From NCBI GenBank assembly GCA_005281725.1, contig SSBO01000012.1, forward strand, positions 1,718,194 to 1,782,193: DNA of 64,000 bases. The letters run 5' to 3'. Positions 24,546-38,700 of the stretch are shown here, one piece after another. The first letter of the stretch is position 1. Each line of letters starts with the position of its first letter. The notes under the pieces were generated by a model. It made no database searches and was not told the origin of the DNA. It saw only the letters and a program-made list of their open reading frames with translations. Made by a program: the position numbers and the translations under genes. Source of the DNA: Wuchereria bancrofti (lineage: Eukaryota; Nematoda; Chromadorea; Rhabditida; Onchocercidae).

Positions 24546-24622
24546 CCTCCTCCTTCATCTCCTGATCCTTCTCCTCTTCCTCCTTCATTTCCTGATCCTT
24601 CACCTCCTCCTCCTCCTGCATT
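24546..24622. repeat. 30-bp tandem duplication in a CCT-rich tract
   Basis: Two near-identical 30-bp units (CCTCCTTCAT, then .TCCTGATCC) are followed by (CCT)n. The + strand frame reads Pro/Ser-rich and stays open, but no splice context supports coding. Confidence 0.7.
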
Positions 24623-24839
24623 TCTACATCTCATTCATTACTTCAACAATGAAAATCCGTTATCACTATTCATTCATCTTTCTCTTCATTTTAAATTAAA
24701 CAAATTTAACAATAAACACACATATACATACACACATACACACACACAGACACACATACACACACATACATAAATTGTTATTACTCATCTTTCGTGAACT
24801 GACAGTATACCATTCGTACAAACTAAACCAAATTAAACT

Positions 24840-24840
<1 letters not shown>

Positions 24841-24870
<30 letters not shown>

Positions 24871-24899
24871 ACTAACTAACTAACTGACTAACTGACTAA
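24841..24899. repeat. (AACT)n microsatellite
   Basis: About fourteen tetranucleotide units, with AAACT and GACT variants toward the right end. Confidence 0.9.
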
Positions 24900-27800
24900 T
24901 TCAGTTGATCGATGGAGATGAAAAGTCAAAACTAAGAAGCTAAATGGGATGAACACCTTTAACGATGGAAGCAACTGATCCAGCAACATTCAGTATTCAT
25001 TCATTTAACATCCTCATTCCTTCTATTCTCACATAACTAATCCTCCGTTTTCTCTAATCTTTTATATTATTCAGTATCTGAACATCAACCGTCCGGTTTT
25101 TCACATTTTGTTGATTAGCTTTTTTCAAAAAAATATATATTTGTATATATTATATATTTCAAAAATTACTCTTTTCCTTCAATCAACCATCATTTAAACA
25201 TCATATTGCATACACAACTGATAAGCTTATTATACGGTGGCTTATCATTTCATTGATAAGTCTAAATAATATTATTATGTTATGTTTTTTTTTTTTTTCA
25301 ATTATTTATTTCTAAGTATTGTTATGCAAAAAGAAAAAAAAAATTGATAATTATTATCATAATCATACTTTTGTAGCACAAAATTCATTATTGTTTATCT
25401 ATAACATTAATCAATTAATGAAATTAATGATAATAAGATTTTTTTTTTTTTGTTGAAGAATTGATAATTTTATATTCGCTTTAAAAAATGGAAGAATGTT
25501 CTGTCTATTTTATGATATTTCAATAGTATTCACGAGTTTCGTTTGAAGTTTACATTTCCACATTTGTTAGAAAAGTGCAAAAAGAATGAGTCAAAAAAAT
25601 TTTTCAAACAATAGTTTGATGGTTAGAAATGAGTCTTTCGTTCTTTCCTCATTTTCCATTTCCTGATCTATGAGTTGCAGTGTCCAAATTTTCTTTTCTA
25701 AAATAATTCAATTTATTAAATTAGCAAAACGATAGATGAAAGTGAAATTAAAAAAAAAAAATTTTGTTTATTATCAAAAATAAGTGTTTTGTTATTAAGC
25801 ACCTGAACTTTTCCTTTTTCCCTTTTAATTAATTTCACTACAAGCTTAATTGTTTTCATTTTATTAATTTCGAAAGATTATCGGCTAATATAATGTGTAA
25901 TATTATATATGAAATTTCATTAATTTACGAAACTTCAACTAACAAATATATAAGAAAATTTTACAATTATCTTCTTTACACATTGAGCTCCTTCGTGTAC
26001 AACAATGAGGCGAAATTTAACGTTTATAATGAAAATCTGTCTGTGTTAATCCATTTCACCTGTTTTCCTTTTCCTTTTTCTTTCTTTTTTTATTTTTTAT
26101 TTTTCATTTTTTTTTTTTTTGCCCATTTAAAATAAATTTTCATAACTCAAACTTTCTTCTTTTCTAATCTTCAAAATTTTTATTTTGGTATCTTACATTG
26201 ATGAAAATTTGAACCTTTTTACTAAATTTTTAGCAAAATGTAATCATAATTTCTTTCGTTATCATTGTCATAGTCATTACTGAATAGTTGTTGTGATAAT
26301 TCTTATTAGCACTATTGTAATTGCTATTATACTATCATTGTGATTATTGTCATTAAATTAGTTCAAGATAATTAATTACTCATGTACTAGTTTATTAGAT
26401 TTTATCATCTTTCGTTTTTGATCAAATGTTGTTTGTCACTATTTTATTTTATAAGCTAAATAATAATGGTTCAAAAATATGAGTTTCAGATGTCAACGTA
26501 AATCCATATTACCACTTTCTTATCATTATCAGCTCAATACTCATTGTTATCATCATTATCATTTTCCTAATCGTCCTCATATGTATTATTCTTGCATCAT
26601 TTCCATTCTTATTGTTATCATCATAATTTTTTTCATCATTTTTATTATTATTTATTTATTATTATTGTTATCATCATTATTATTATTATTATTAATTATC
26701 ACTTTCATAATAATACTTGTTGCACGTGAGGATAAGAAATATCGTCCTAATATTTAATTTCATTTTTTTTTTTAAATCTTTATCATTACTTGGCATAACT
26801 GTATCATAAAACTTAATTAAGGGCACATTAATTTCAAATATTTTAGTTAATACAAGCATTGTTAAACAATAATGTTTATGTTTAAATCATCTTCCAACCA
26901 GTGTTATCAATTGATAGTTTTAAAAGATAATCTGAAACATTTTATCAATTTTGGCTTTAACCAATAAATGTTTAGAAGAAAGGAATAGGAAGTAATCGAT
27001 ATGACTGATCACTTAATTAATTAATGTATGTTAACTTTATGTTTTCACCATTTATTATTTAAAATTATTGCAAAAATATCCATTGCTAATGACGTAGACG
27101 CGTGCCACGTGATATATGATGTGTATCTTCTTTCTTTTTTATTTACCACATTTCCGTGACACTTTCCACGTTTTATTTATTATTTTTACAATGACTGCTT
27201 TCACTTTTTTCTTTTTTTTTTTTTTTTTTTTTAATTTTAAATTTCAATAAAAAGAGAATTCTGTAAAAGAAGACAATTAAGAATATATTCCAAGAAGGCA
27301 ATTTTTAGCTACAATTGTGGACATGTTGAAAAGTACATTGAACTGAGAAATTTAAAAAAAAAAACAAGAAAGAAAAAAAAATTTGCACAATTGCAGAACT
27401 AATTAAAATTATTTCAAAAGGACTCAGTTACTGTACAAGAAAAATGATACGACACCCGAAACGGTGAAAATTCAAAAGTTCTTTATTGAATATTTCAAGC
27501 TATAACACAACTAATCCTAATTAATTGTAATTAATGAGTTGCAATTAATGAGTTTCTCATAAAATAAAACGAACGATAGAAAAAAAAAAACATTTCCATT
27601 TCTACTACATTATTTTGTATAACTGAACAAGAAATGTGAATTGTGCAAAAATTGTAACTGCGATAAATTTAAACTTAAATTTAAAAAACATTTCAGATTT
27701 AGGGAAGGGAAAATAAGAAATTAAACATATTACATAAAAATAAGTACTATTGGTAATTGCTTTATAAAAAAAAAGAAAAAAAAACAGAAAAAAATGATTA

Positions 27801-29285
27801 GTCATAAAAAAAGAAAATAATTGAAAAATAATTTTTCAATTTCAATTTTTTCATTTTTCTTTTCAAAAATGATAAACAATTTGTAGTATTTTAATGAGAT
27901 ATTATAAATTGAAACGGTATTATTGTGAGAGCAAAAATCAAAATTAAACTAATGAAGTTTGAGACATCAAATAAAATCTTTATGTATTAAAAATGAAGTT
28001 ACACACCGTGTATACATATGAAGATTGAATTGATTTTTACTATCATTGAGGTGAAGAGGAAATTTAATGGTGAAGAAAGAAAAAATAAGAGAGGGAAGCT
28101 CTTCCTTCATCTCTCTCTCTCTCTCTCCCTTTTTTCGTTATTTTTATATTTATTATGAGAGAATGTAATAATATTCGTTAAAATTTTCGATTAATTTTAT
28201 CAATAATTTACCAAAAAAATTTTTAAATATAATCTTTTTGAAAAATGAAAAATAAAAAATTACAATCATTTTTGGTTAAATTATCATTTTTTTTCGATCT
28301 GATTAATTTCACACATACATAAATTTTATGGAAGAATTTATGAAAAGATGGATAATTAATTACATAGAATTGCAATAATTTAAATTACTCTTTCTCTTAC
28401 GACCATTAATCAATGTATTTGTTATTATTTTAATTGCTAAATATGTCTGTAAAAGTTATTATCAGTCATTTATTGAAATGAACTAAATAATCAAATCATT
28501 ATGATAATCATCCAAAATGGTTAAATAGAATTTACATTCGTCCTTCTAAATTTATTTTTTATCTTTTTTTATTTTAATCAGGTTTAATATCATTTATACT
28601 TATTCATTCATCAATTACTCAATTGTTCATTTGATTTTTTTATCATTAAATTATTAGGTTATTAATTTGTATACCATCTAGCAAATAATACAATATGTAT
28701 TATTTTTTCTTTCTTTCTTTCTTTCTTGTTTTCTTCTTTTTCTTTTCAAATTGTTTAAATATGAAATAAATTAAATCATCCGATAATTTTTAGAAAATTG
28801 CATGAATCCTAAGTGTTTATTTAATAATTTATTAGTATTTATTACTAAGTTTTACAAAATTAATTAGCTCTAAAATATCTAAGATAGAAGTAAATCAAAT
28901 TTTTTCTTCTCTTTTTCTTTTTTCATTTTTCAGTTAAATAATAAAATGCAATAAATAAATGGTATTTTCTTTTCTTACCTCTCTTTTACAAAATATTTTC
29001 AATCAATCAATAAGAGTAAGGTGAAAAATGATATGTAACAACAATGTATAAACTTTTCAATATTTTCAATGATAGTTATTACAATGTAAAAAAAAGAAAT
29101 ACTGAATGAATGTTCGAAATTCCAAAGAATCATAATTTTAATTCCATTTTTAAATTATAATTTCTCGGAGCTACAATGAATTTAAAGTGAGCAAATTTGG
29201 TTGAATGGGCAAATTTAATCCAGAAAATGGGAATTATTTTATAGTGAAACGGGAAAAAAAGGCGTGAATTTTCATTATCTACTCG

Positions 29286-29334
29286 AGGAGAGAGAGAGAG
29301 AGTGAGAGAGAGAGAGAGGGAGAGAGAGAGAAAG
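29286..29334. repeat. (GA)n microsatellite
   Basis: Nearly pure GA dinucleotides interrupted by GTGAG and GGGAG. Confidence 0.9.
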
Positions 29335-29938
29335 AACGGATGCTTTGAAATATTCACTATTATGTCTTAAAAATGAATTAAATTTCCTCTGATTACATTC
29401 AATTTGATATTCGTTTTGTTCAGCAATTCTTTTTTTTTTTTTTTTCTTTCCTTTTACTTTAATTTTATCTTTCATTTGATAGTCTGTGGATTAGATTTTA
29501 CAAAAATTGAAATGACTGTTATTTATTCTCATTTATTAAATATTATGAATTTCTAATATTGTTCATTTAACTACGTATTGCATTTTATTTCTTTAAAATT
29601 TAACGATAACTTTCAAGTGCAACACTTAGCATAAAATGAAATTAGCAATTTAATTAATTATAGTTTGTGATAAAATTTCATACTTTTCCTGATGTGTTTC
29701 TCGTTAAAATTTTTTTTCTCACTTTAATAAAGGATAAAAATTATAAAGAAAAAATTTGATAAAATTCAATTATGTATTATTGCTACAATAACAAGTGCTA
29801 GAAATGTTGGAAGAAAAAAAAACAATGCAAACTTTTGCTTTCCACTATTAATTAATTATAATAAAAAAAAATTTCAAAGTATTTTAAAGGTAAATTTGAA
29901 CTTTTACTATTATGATTAATTAACAATAGAAAAAAAAA

Positions 29939-30869
29939 NNNNNNNNNNNNNNNNNNNNNNNNNNNNNNNNNNNNNNNNNNNNNNNNNNNNNNNNNNNNNN
30001 NNNNNNNNNNNNNNNNNNNNNNNNNNNNNNNNNNNNNNNNNNNNNNNNNNNNNNNNNNNNNNNNNNNNNNNNNNNNNNNNNNNNNNNNNNNNNNNNNNNN
30101 NNNNNNNNNNNNNNNNNNNNNNNNNNNNNNNNNNNNNNNNNNNNNNNNNNNNNNNNNNNNNNNNNNNNNNNNNNNNNNNNNNNNNNNNNNNNNNNNNNNN
30201 NNNNNNNNNNNNNNNNNNNNNNNNNNNNNNNNNNNNNNNNNNNNNNNNNNNNNNNNNNNNNNNNNNNNNNNNNNNNNNNNNNNNNNNNNNNNNNNNNNNN
30301 NNNNNNNNNNNNNNNNNNNNNNNNNNNNNNNNNNNNNNNNNNNNNNNNNNNNNNNNNNNNNNNNNNNNNNNNNNNNNNNNNNNNNNNNNNNNNNNNNNNN
30401 NNNNNNNNNNNNNNNNNNNNNNNNNNNNNNNNNNNNNNNNNNNNNNNNNNNNNNNNNNNNNNNNNNNNNNNNNNNNNNNNNNNNNNNNNNNNNNNNNNNN
30501 NNNNNNNNNNNNNNNNNNNNNNNNNNNNNNNNNNNNNNNNNNNNNNNNNNNNNNNNNNNNNNNNNNNNNNNNNNNNNNNNNNNNNNNNNNNNNNNNNNNN
30601 NNNNNNNNNNNNNNNNNNNNNNNNNNNNNNNNNNNNNNNNNNNNNNNNNNNNNNNNNNNNNNNNNNNNNNNNNNNNNNNNNNNNNNNNNNNNNNNNNNNN
30701 NNNNNNNNNNNNNNNNNNNNNNNNNNNNNNNNNNNNNNNNNNNNNNNNNNNNNNNNNNNNNNNNNNNNNNNNNNNNNNNNNNNNNNNNNNNNNNNNNNNN
30801 NNNNNNNNNNNNNNNNNNNNNNNNNNNNNNNNNNNNNNNNNNNNNNNNNNNNNNNNNNNNNNNNNNNNN
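29939..30869. other. Assembly gap of 931 Ns
   Basis: The N run is bordered by A8 on the left and a T-run of about 47 on the right. Homopolymers probably stopped the assembly. Upstream exons or the promoter of the RhoGAP gene could be hidden here. Confidence 0.98.
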
Positions 30870-30917
<48 letters not shown>

Positions 30918-31742
30918 GTAACTGTTTTTGCCTGTATCTCAAGGACTTCCCCCGCTCTTTCTCTTCCACCTCACATTTACCATCATTCCATCTCCGGCAA
31001 ACTTCCATTATTTTATTTTTTGTTTTTGTTTTTTTTTTTTTCAATTCTTAGATCATTTTAGATTTAATCATATATTTTTAATAGTGATAGTGTACTTTTA
31101 CTAAAATACCATTAAAATATTTTTATTAGTTATTCATATATACATTTACAAGTATAATATTATTTATTTAATTAGTATATTAGTAGTATTAAAAACTTAT
31201 AATCATTTTCAAATTACCTTATCAGTATAATTGATATTTTTGTTTTAATTTCTGAATTTTTTGATATTAGAATTAATATCTAATGCAGTGTATTCATTGT
31301 TTTTAGCATAATTGCAAATTTGATGATATAATTGAATTTTGTCCTCTAAAATAATGTTCATTATATGATCTATTTAACTTTTTTTTTTTTTTTTTCAACA
31401 TAAATACTTTCTTTTCATCTTTCAAAATTTTTTCTAATAATCGATCACCATTTACTAATATTATGCTAATTTTATCATAATTGTAATAATTAAAAAATGA
31501 ACAAATATTTTATCAATGTGAAGAAGAGAAAAAAATTATTGTATCTTTCTTTGTTTATAACAAAAACATTTAATCGATGAGAAAAATAAAGAAATAAATG
31601 AATGCATTAATGAATGTGACAAATAACATTAATTCATTACAATTCTAAGTGAATTATGCTACAAATGAAAAAGTATCATTACTTATTGATTCTTCACTAA
31701 TTACTAATTACTTATAATTAATGTAAATTATTGAAATTGCAG
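30870..31742. other. Region upstream of the RhoGAP gene
   Basis: It begins with a long T-run. A short stretch (about 30917-31012) is clearly richer in C and G than its surroundings. The rest is AT-rich. No exon could be linked to the downstream frame. Confidence 0.5.
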
Positions 31743-31748
31743 CATGAA
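31743..31748 (+). promoter_or_regulatory. Acceptor next to first RhoGAP ATG (cis or trans)
   Basis: ATTGCAG ends at 31742, six bases before the first ATG in the reading frame. The frame stays open through these six bases. The site may therefore be an internal exon acceptor with more exons upstream, or a trans-splice site that defines the start. Confidence 0.35.
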
Positions 31749-32755
31749 ATGGTTGAAAAAGTTACAGCACCAGAAACAAAAATAGCAACAACCATATCAA
31801 ATAATATAAGAAATAATATCTTTGGACATATATCACCACTTGTTGGCCGAAATAACAATAGCAATCATTGTTCATCACCTAAAAATAATTCAACGACAGT
31901 AAAACGATCATCAAGGTATATTTTAATTAATTATGTAAAAAAAAAAAATTTTTATGTTAATCATTCATTAGTTAATATTATGATTAAAAAATAGGTAAAT
32001 TGAATATTAAATTATTGTAAGTGATATATTTCAACAAATAATTTGTACACTTCTATAAGTGTAAAATCATTACGTATTATCACGTAGAATTAATTGATTT
32101 TGCTATATCATTTTTCTTTTTTTTTTATCTTTGTAAAATATTGTTTGATATTAGAAGACATCTGTAATTTGCAAATTTTCATTTTTCTCTAAAAAAACCA
32201 TTTTAACTACAGTGCTTCTGTTTTTGCAATTCGTACTTTTTTTTTGCGATTAATTTTCAATTTCATTTCCCATTAAGAACAAATAAGAAATTAAATTAAA
32301 TTAAATCAAATTAAAATGGCAATTTCATTGTTTACTTCTTTTTTTTTCTTTTCTTAAAATTACATGTTTAAAAAAAAGGCAAAAGATTTGAATTATTCAT
32401 TTCAGTATTAAAAAATTAATCGATCAAGATCATTTCCATTATGAGAAAGTTGAATTAGGATCAATTGGTGTTACATTGATCGCTTATGAGCCGAATGCTT
32501 CATCATCTACCGAACAACTTCGATTGCAAATTGAAAGTGCTGGCCAAAAATGGTTTCAATTTTTTTTTTTTTTTTTTAATTTTAAATGTATTTGTTGCAA
32601 AATTTGTGACATACCTTTTTCATTCTTCAAAATAATACAAATATTCGTTTTAATTATCAGTTATTTATTGAAATTTTTTTCAGTAATTAAATACATTTAA
32701 ACTATAATTGCAAAAAAAATGAAGATATACCGTTACTATCATCTCTTGTTTCTTT

Positions 32756-32791
<36 letters not shown>

Positions 32792-35700
32792 GAGTAAAAT
32801 AATTAGTTTAGATATCTTTATTCCTTTCTCTCTCTCTCTCTCTCTCTGTTTCTCTGTAATTTCCACTATTTCTTCTTAAATAATTTCAACTTTATTGGGA
32901 GAAATTTAACATTTATGTGATAAAATTTGAATTATTGGTAATTTCTAAATTTAAATTTACAAAGGAAAAAAAGAGAGAGAGGAAAGGAAGAATTTAATTG
33001 AATAACATTTTAGGTGTATAAATCGTAGCATTGATCAGTTATGTGAATTTGATCATCAATTACATCGTTGTGTATTTGATCGTTCACAGAGTCATTTAAA
33101 GGAATTAGCATTAGAGTTAAAACAATGTGATCCGAAAAATGCTCAAAGGCAAATTCATATTTATTTGCAACAATTGTCACATATTACTGGCAATTTGATG
33201 TGTTGCTATTCTGTTTTGAAATTTTTAGAGGTTTGTTTAATTTATTTTTCTTTCTTTTTTTTTCCGAAATAATTATTATGCACAATAATGTATTAATTAA
33301 TGTCTTTTTTTTTTAAGTTCACAATTATTAAAATAATGCGAAATTAGGTAATAAATACTATGTCCAGATAAAAATAAGAAAAAAAAAACTTTATACAATT
33401 TTTTTTTTTGCTTATCTAATATTTCTTTCTTGATTCTTTTGCTAAATATGTCATATTTTAATTTTTTTTTTTTCATTCATAATAAATGTGTAATTTAAAT
33501 TTATTAAGTGAATGTTGATTAGTATCTTTTTTTTTTTTGTTTTAAAAGAAAGTTTTGCAAGAAATGAAAATAAACTATCGCTTAATTTAATTTTCTATTT
33601 CAGGTTGATAGTCATGGAAATCGCTTCCTAGCAGCCGAAGAAACTCCAATAAATACACCAGCTATAGCAAGCGCAGTTGTTACCAAAGATTTTAAAGCAG
33701 AAACAGGTGATCAAATTTCATTACGGGTATGTTTTAATTCATTCATCGACTAAAATAGTTCAATAATTTACAAATGAAGATGTCGAAATTTTATGCGTAC
33801 ATTGTTCCGAGAATTCGAGAAATGTTCAAATTTCAAGTTGATCTCGATCTATTGCTATTATCAATTTATACTTTAAGAATAATATGAAATCATTCTGAAC
33901 TTTTACTATTATGATGAGAATAAGTAATCATTCATGAATGAATGATTAGACTAAAAACTAAAAAATGAATGAGCAAAGAATGATTGTCATTAATGTGTGT
34001 TTTGGTTATTTATGTTGAAATTAATGTTATCATCTACCTGGTAATTTTGTAAAAGTCTTTCCAATTGCAAGAACAAAAAGAAAAAAAACGAAGAAATCAA
34101 ATTTGCAGAATTTTCTTTTGGTAATTTTAATATATAAGTATACAGCTGAGCTATTTTAGATGCAATTTTTTTTTTCAATTTTTGAATTTCTTAAATGTTA
34201 TCTTGACACTTTGTTGTCATCAATTTGAGTTAAGAAATTGTTGAAAACGTAACAATTTTTAAATTGAAATTTTGATAAAATAGAATAATGTATGAAATTC
34301 TTTGATAGAATAAGAACGAAAATGGGATTTTGAAATGGTATTGATGATATTGTAAAAGTAATTCAATGAGAAATTGTAAAATTTCAACTTTACATAAATC
34401 TTCTAGAAAATTTCAAATAGTATATAATTATATAATGAATAGGTATGAATACATTAATTCAGTTCGTTATGAAAGCATAAATTAAATATTCATGAAATAT
34501 AGTTAGTTCTTTATATCATTTCAAGGTTATTATCGAATGAAGAATGATGATTCCATTCAAATTCAATACAATTAGTCCTTCATCTGTCCTCTTCATTCAT
34601 TTCATTTCATTCATTTCATTTCATTTCATTCATTTCATTTCATTTCATTCAGCAACTTGTATGTATCCTTTTCTGCTAATAATTCACATCCTCTTATATT
34701 TCCCTCAACCAGCAGATAATTTTATTTTTTCATCTAATCAAAAATCTTGTAAGTTTTTAAAAATAATTTCTGATATGCATGAATGAGCAAACTGTCTCTT
34801 TTTTTCTGCTTTCTTTTTTTGCCCAACTATTTAAATTTAAAATTTCCTTTGAAATAATAGTTTAGAAGTAATATGTTTCATTGAATAAAGGATTTTTATT
34901 TTTTTCCGATTCTAGAAATTTTCCATAATTTGATAGCATATATCAAAAAGTTGCAGTACATTATTAAATAAATTTTTTCTTTTTCTTTTTGTTGTTGTTG
35001 TTGTTTTCTAGAATTTTTCCTTTTTTTTATGCAGAATGGCAGTAAATTTAGTGCTACTTAAAAACTGAAATTTTCAATTTTTAAACAAATAAAAGTATTG
35101 CACCAAATTAATATAATAATGACATATTTTCATTAGATTGAGTTAAATTCAAAATTTAAAATAACAGATGATAAAAATTGCTGTTAATTGATATGTCAAA
35201 TTTTTTAAATTCCAGTTTTTACACTTCATGTCTTGTTTTTTAAAAGCATTAAATTGGTGATTATATTAGAACGCAAAATGGTACAATGATCTTTTCATTT
35301 TTTTATGTCAATATTTAAAAACTTTTTCCTTTTTTTTCCCCTCTTCCTCTCTTCCATTGATCTTTAACTTTCATTTTTCCACTTCAATATTTTATATTTA
35401 CAATAATGAAAGATAATCTTTGTTTCAAGGATTTTAATTTCTATATAGAAGTTTAAAGAAAAAATTGTTACGAAACATAAAATTTAATCATTTCTATCAT
35501 TAATATATATGTTTTAATAATATTACTTTTATTTTATCTCTTTTTTTTCATGTTTGAAATTTATTGGAAAACTTTTTTGCTATAATTAATTTGTTTTGCT
35601 TGATTTTATGAATCATTTTTATAATAATATGAGGAATGAAATAGGACGAGATTTATTATTTAGCATTAAAATTACCTGTTTGCTTACCTCTAATAAATAT

Positions 35701-38700
35701 GTTGTTAAACTATTTGCTCTTTTTGCGTATTATTAAATTATGAAATTTATGTTATCGTTAAATTTATTGTAATTCAATTTTCGACTGTATGATTGAAATG
35801 AAATAAGTTACCTAATGTATAATTATTAGATTTTATCATTTTATCTCTAATTTCTTGCAGGTATTTCCTCTTTTTTTTTTTTTTTTTGATGTTATAGAAT
35901 TGATGATTTGATTATATTAGTTGTTGAATGGATTTTCTTTCCAATCATAATGATCAATTAAATAATTAATTTATTTTTATTTGAATCAATTTTAATTTTT
36001 GATTTTTAAAAGATAAAAAAAGAATAGGAAAACGAAAAAATAAAAAGCAAAAAGAATTACTATTCTTTACTACGAATGCTCCACATTGACCATTGTAAAT
36101 AATGATAATATGAGATCGACAGTTGTTATCTTCTAGTGTTATCCTGTGAAATGATCTAACGAAATGAACCATTAAATGTAAACTAATGATTGAAGATATA
36201 GATTTTGAATAGCAAATCTCTTTTATTTGGTATAATTCAGTTTTCATATTTTGATGTTTGTTGTAACCAAAAAAATAAAAATAAAATAATGAAAAAAAAA
36301 ATGATTTTCAGTTTTCATTTTTTCGAAGTAATAATTTCTATTACACTCATATCATTTCCTCACTTGAAATGTTATCTCTTTTTTTTTTTCTTGTTTGTTT
36401 GTTTGAGATAAAATACTTTAGTTAATGTCTTTCTGACTTTTTTTTTTTTTTTTGCAATTTATCCAAACTTTCATAGAATTGATAATTGATTACTGGTTGT
36501 AGAATGCATCTTTTGCCTATCATGGTGACCTAAATGATCTCATCACAACTTGTCATGACGCATAACTCTCCGAAGTTCTATCGCTTATCATCATTGTAAT
36601 CGTTTGTAGTTTTTGCATCATGTGATCGTCAGTACCATTCTCAACTTCACTCTATTACAGGCTCTTGAATCAGTTTTTTTTTTTTTTTAAAATAATGAAA
36701 TAAATATCTCAAAAGGATTTTTTTTTTTTAGAAGATCTTTCGGATTATTCGGAATGATATATTTGTAAATAAATGATAGCATAAAATATTGCATCTCAGA
36801 TATGATTGTTAATGTTAATTTCCTGCAAAAATTCTATTGTCAAATTGTATTAAAATTATGTTATATTCATTAACAGATTAAGTTATCCAATTAAATATTG
36901 TAAATATTTGCACATATTTTAATACATATATTTTTAATATATGTTAAAATATATAAAAATATTTTAATTCTATTGTTATCTTATTTTAATCAAATTGATA
37001 CCATTATCACAAGTGTTAATTTTGATTCATACGATTTTCATGAAAAAAAAAGGAAAGAATAAGGCCAAAGTAAAAGTATAAATTGAATAGTATGAGGGAG
37101 GAACAGAAAAGTTATTTATATTTAATTTTTTTTATATTAATATTTTATACTACTAATAATTAATACTTTTTCACTTTTAATTTTATTCTTTTCATTTCAA
37201 AATAGATTGATTATTTATAGATGAAATGAATGAATTAGAAAATGAGATAATTTAGTTTAAATTAGCTTTAATGAATTTCTATAAAATATTCAAATTTAGA
37301 AAAGCCAAAAATACTCTCAACTCTAAATCCAATCATATATGTATTACGCATAGCTCATTTTATTTGATTATTTTACATGAAAGATTTATCTGTAAGTTGA
37401 AAATGTATAAATAACTTTTCTGTTACTTCCTCATACTATTTCAATTTATACTTTTGCTTTATTCTTTTTTTTTTTTTGTTTTTTTTTTCTGATATTAATT
37501 TAAACTTGTGGTATCTATTTGAATCTATCTTACACTCATACATTTCCCCTTCAATGATATTTGTTTATATTAGCATTAATTTCTTAAATTTTCATTTGAT
37601 TTCTATATACGTAGTAATAATAACAGACAAATTAGTTCATCTATTGTTTACTAATTGTTACTTTATATCTTATTGTATTTCTAAAAGTACTTATTTCACT
37701 TGTTGTTCAATGAATTTACGTCATATTTTCTAAAATTAATTGAATGTTATTATCCTATAAATCGTATATTCATCACTTACTGTTTGCTTAAAATATTCAT
37801 TACTGACATATCACTTACTATTTGTTACTTATAAATTTTTTTCTTTGAATTTTTAAATATTTTAATTATTTTCTTTTTTTTATGCTTCCAAAAAATAACG
37901 CTCCTCTGAAACTTTCATAAAAATTCCTTTAAAAAAACTTTTTCTGTGACATTATGATTATGATATAAGCGAATGAAAATAAGTAAGAAGGTGTATTTTC
38001 GAAACTTTTCAAAATTTCAGGTTGGAGATATAGTATCCATCATCGAAAAGGTGACACCCTTCAGTAACAAGGATAAATCGTGGTGGAAAGCTAAACTAAC
38101 AATTGCCAAAAACGAAAACGGCAAAATTATTCTCGGCAGGAAGTTTGAGGTATTTTTCAGGAGTTATGAGAATTTATAACTTTAAAATTTAATATAAATC
38201 TTTTCGATGGTTACTGATAAAGAAAATTTTAAATTTCTAACAGTTTAATTAATTAATTACCTGATAACAATCATATGAAAACACGAAATAAAACGGAAGT
38301 TTTTGCTAAATTACAGAAATAAAAGAGTTTTCGGCAGCTTTTAACGTGCTTTTCCTTTGAATAATACTTCATTGACCTAAAATAAATACACCTGGATAAA
38401 TTCTCGCATTTGTAATGATTGTACTATAGAGGAATAAGATATACTTGGAAACATTTTTGAGAAATTTAGAAAAAAATTTTCGTAACAGGATTGATATGTA
38501 AATTTACTGTACAAAATAGAAAGTGTATTTGAATGGTACTATAATAAGATCTATTACTTATTATCGGTACCAAACAATGCTTTCAATCACACCTACGTAC
38601 GTTTAAAGTATTTTAGGTCGGATTATTTCCGAGTGAATGCGTCAAGATATTCGACGATAAGACAGGACCATCGGCTGATCAACAGCTACTTTCCTCAAAA

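Larger units (their letters stand above)
23268..29938. other. Long intergenic region with microsatellites, no gene seen
   Basis: About 6.7 kb of AT-rich, low-complexity sequence. Simple repeats are common: a pyrimidine tract near 24546-24622, (CA)n at about 24715-24775, (AACT)n at 24841-24899, (ATT/ATC)n near 26620-26700, (TTTC)n near 28707-28728 and (GA)n near 29286-29334. Open frames up to 92 codons are built from these repeats and are not supported as genes. Confidence 0.6.

Noticed and set aside
26479..26757. 92-codon frame rich in His, Tyr and Ile
   Set aside because: It is built from ATT/ATC microsatellite sequence.
29920..31044. A 374-codon open frame on the minus strand
   Set aside because: It runs through the N gap and the flanking homopolymers; the open frame is produced by unknown bases.
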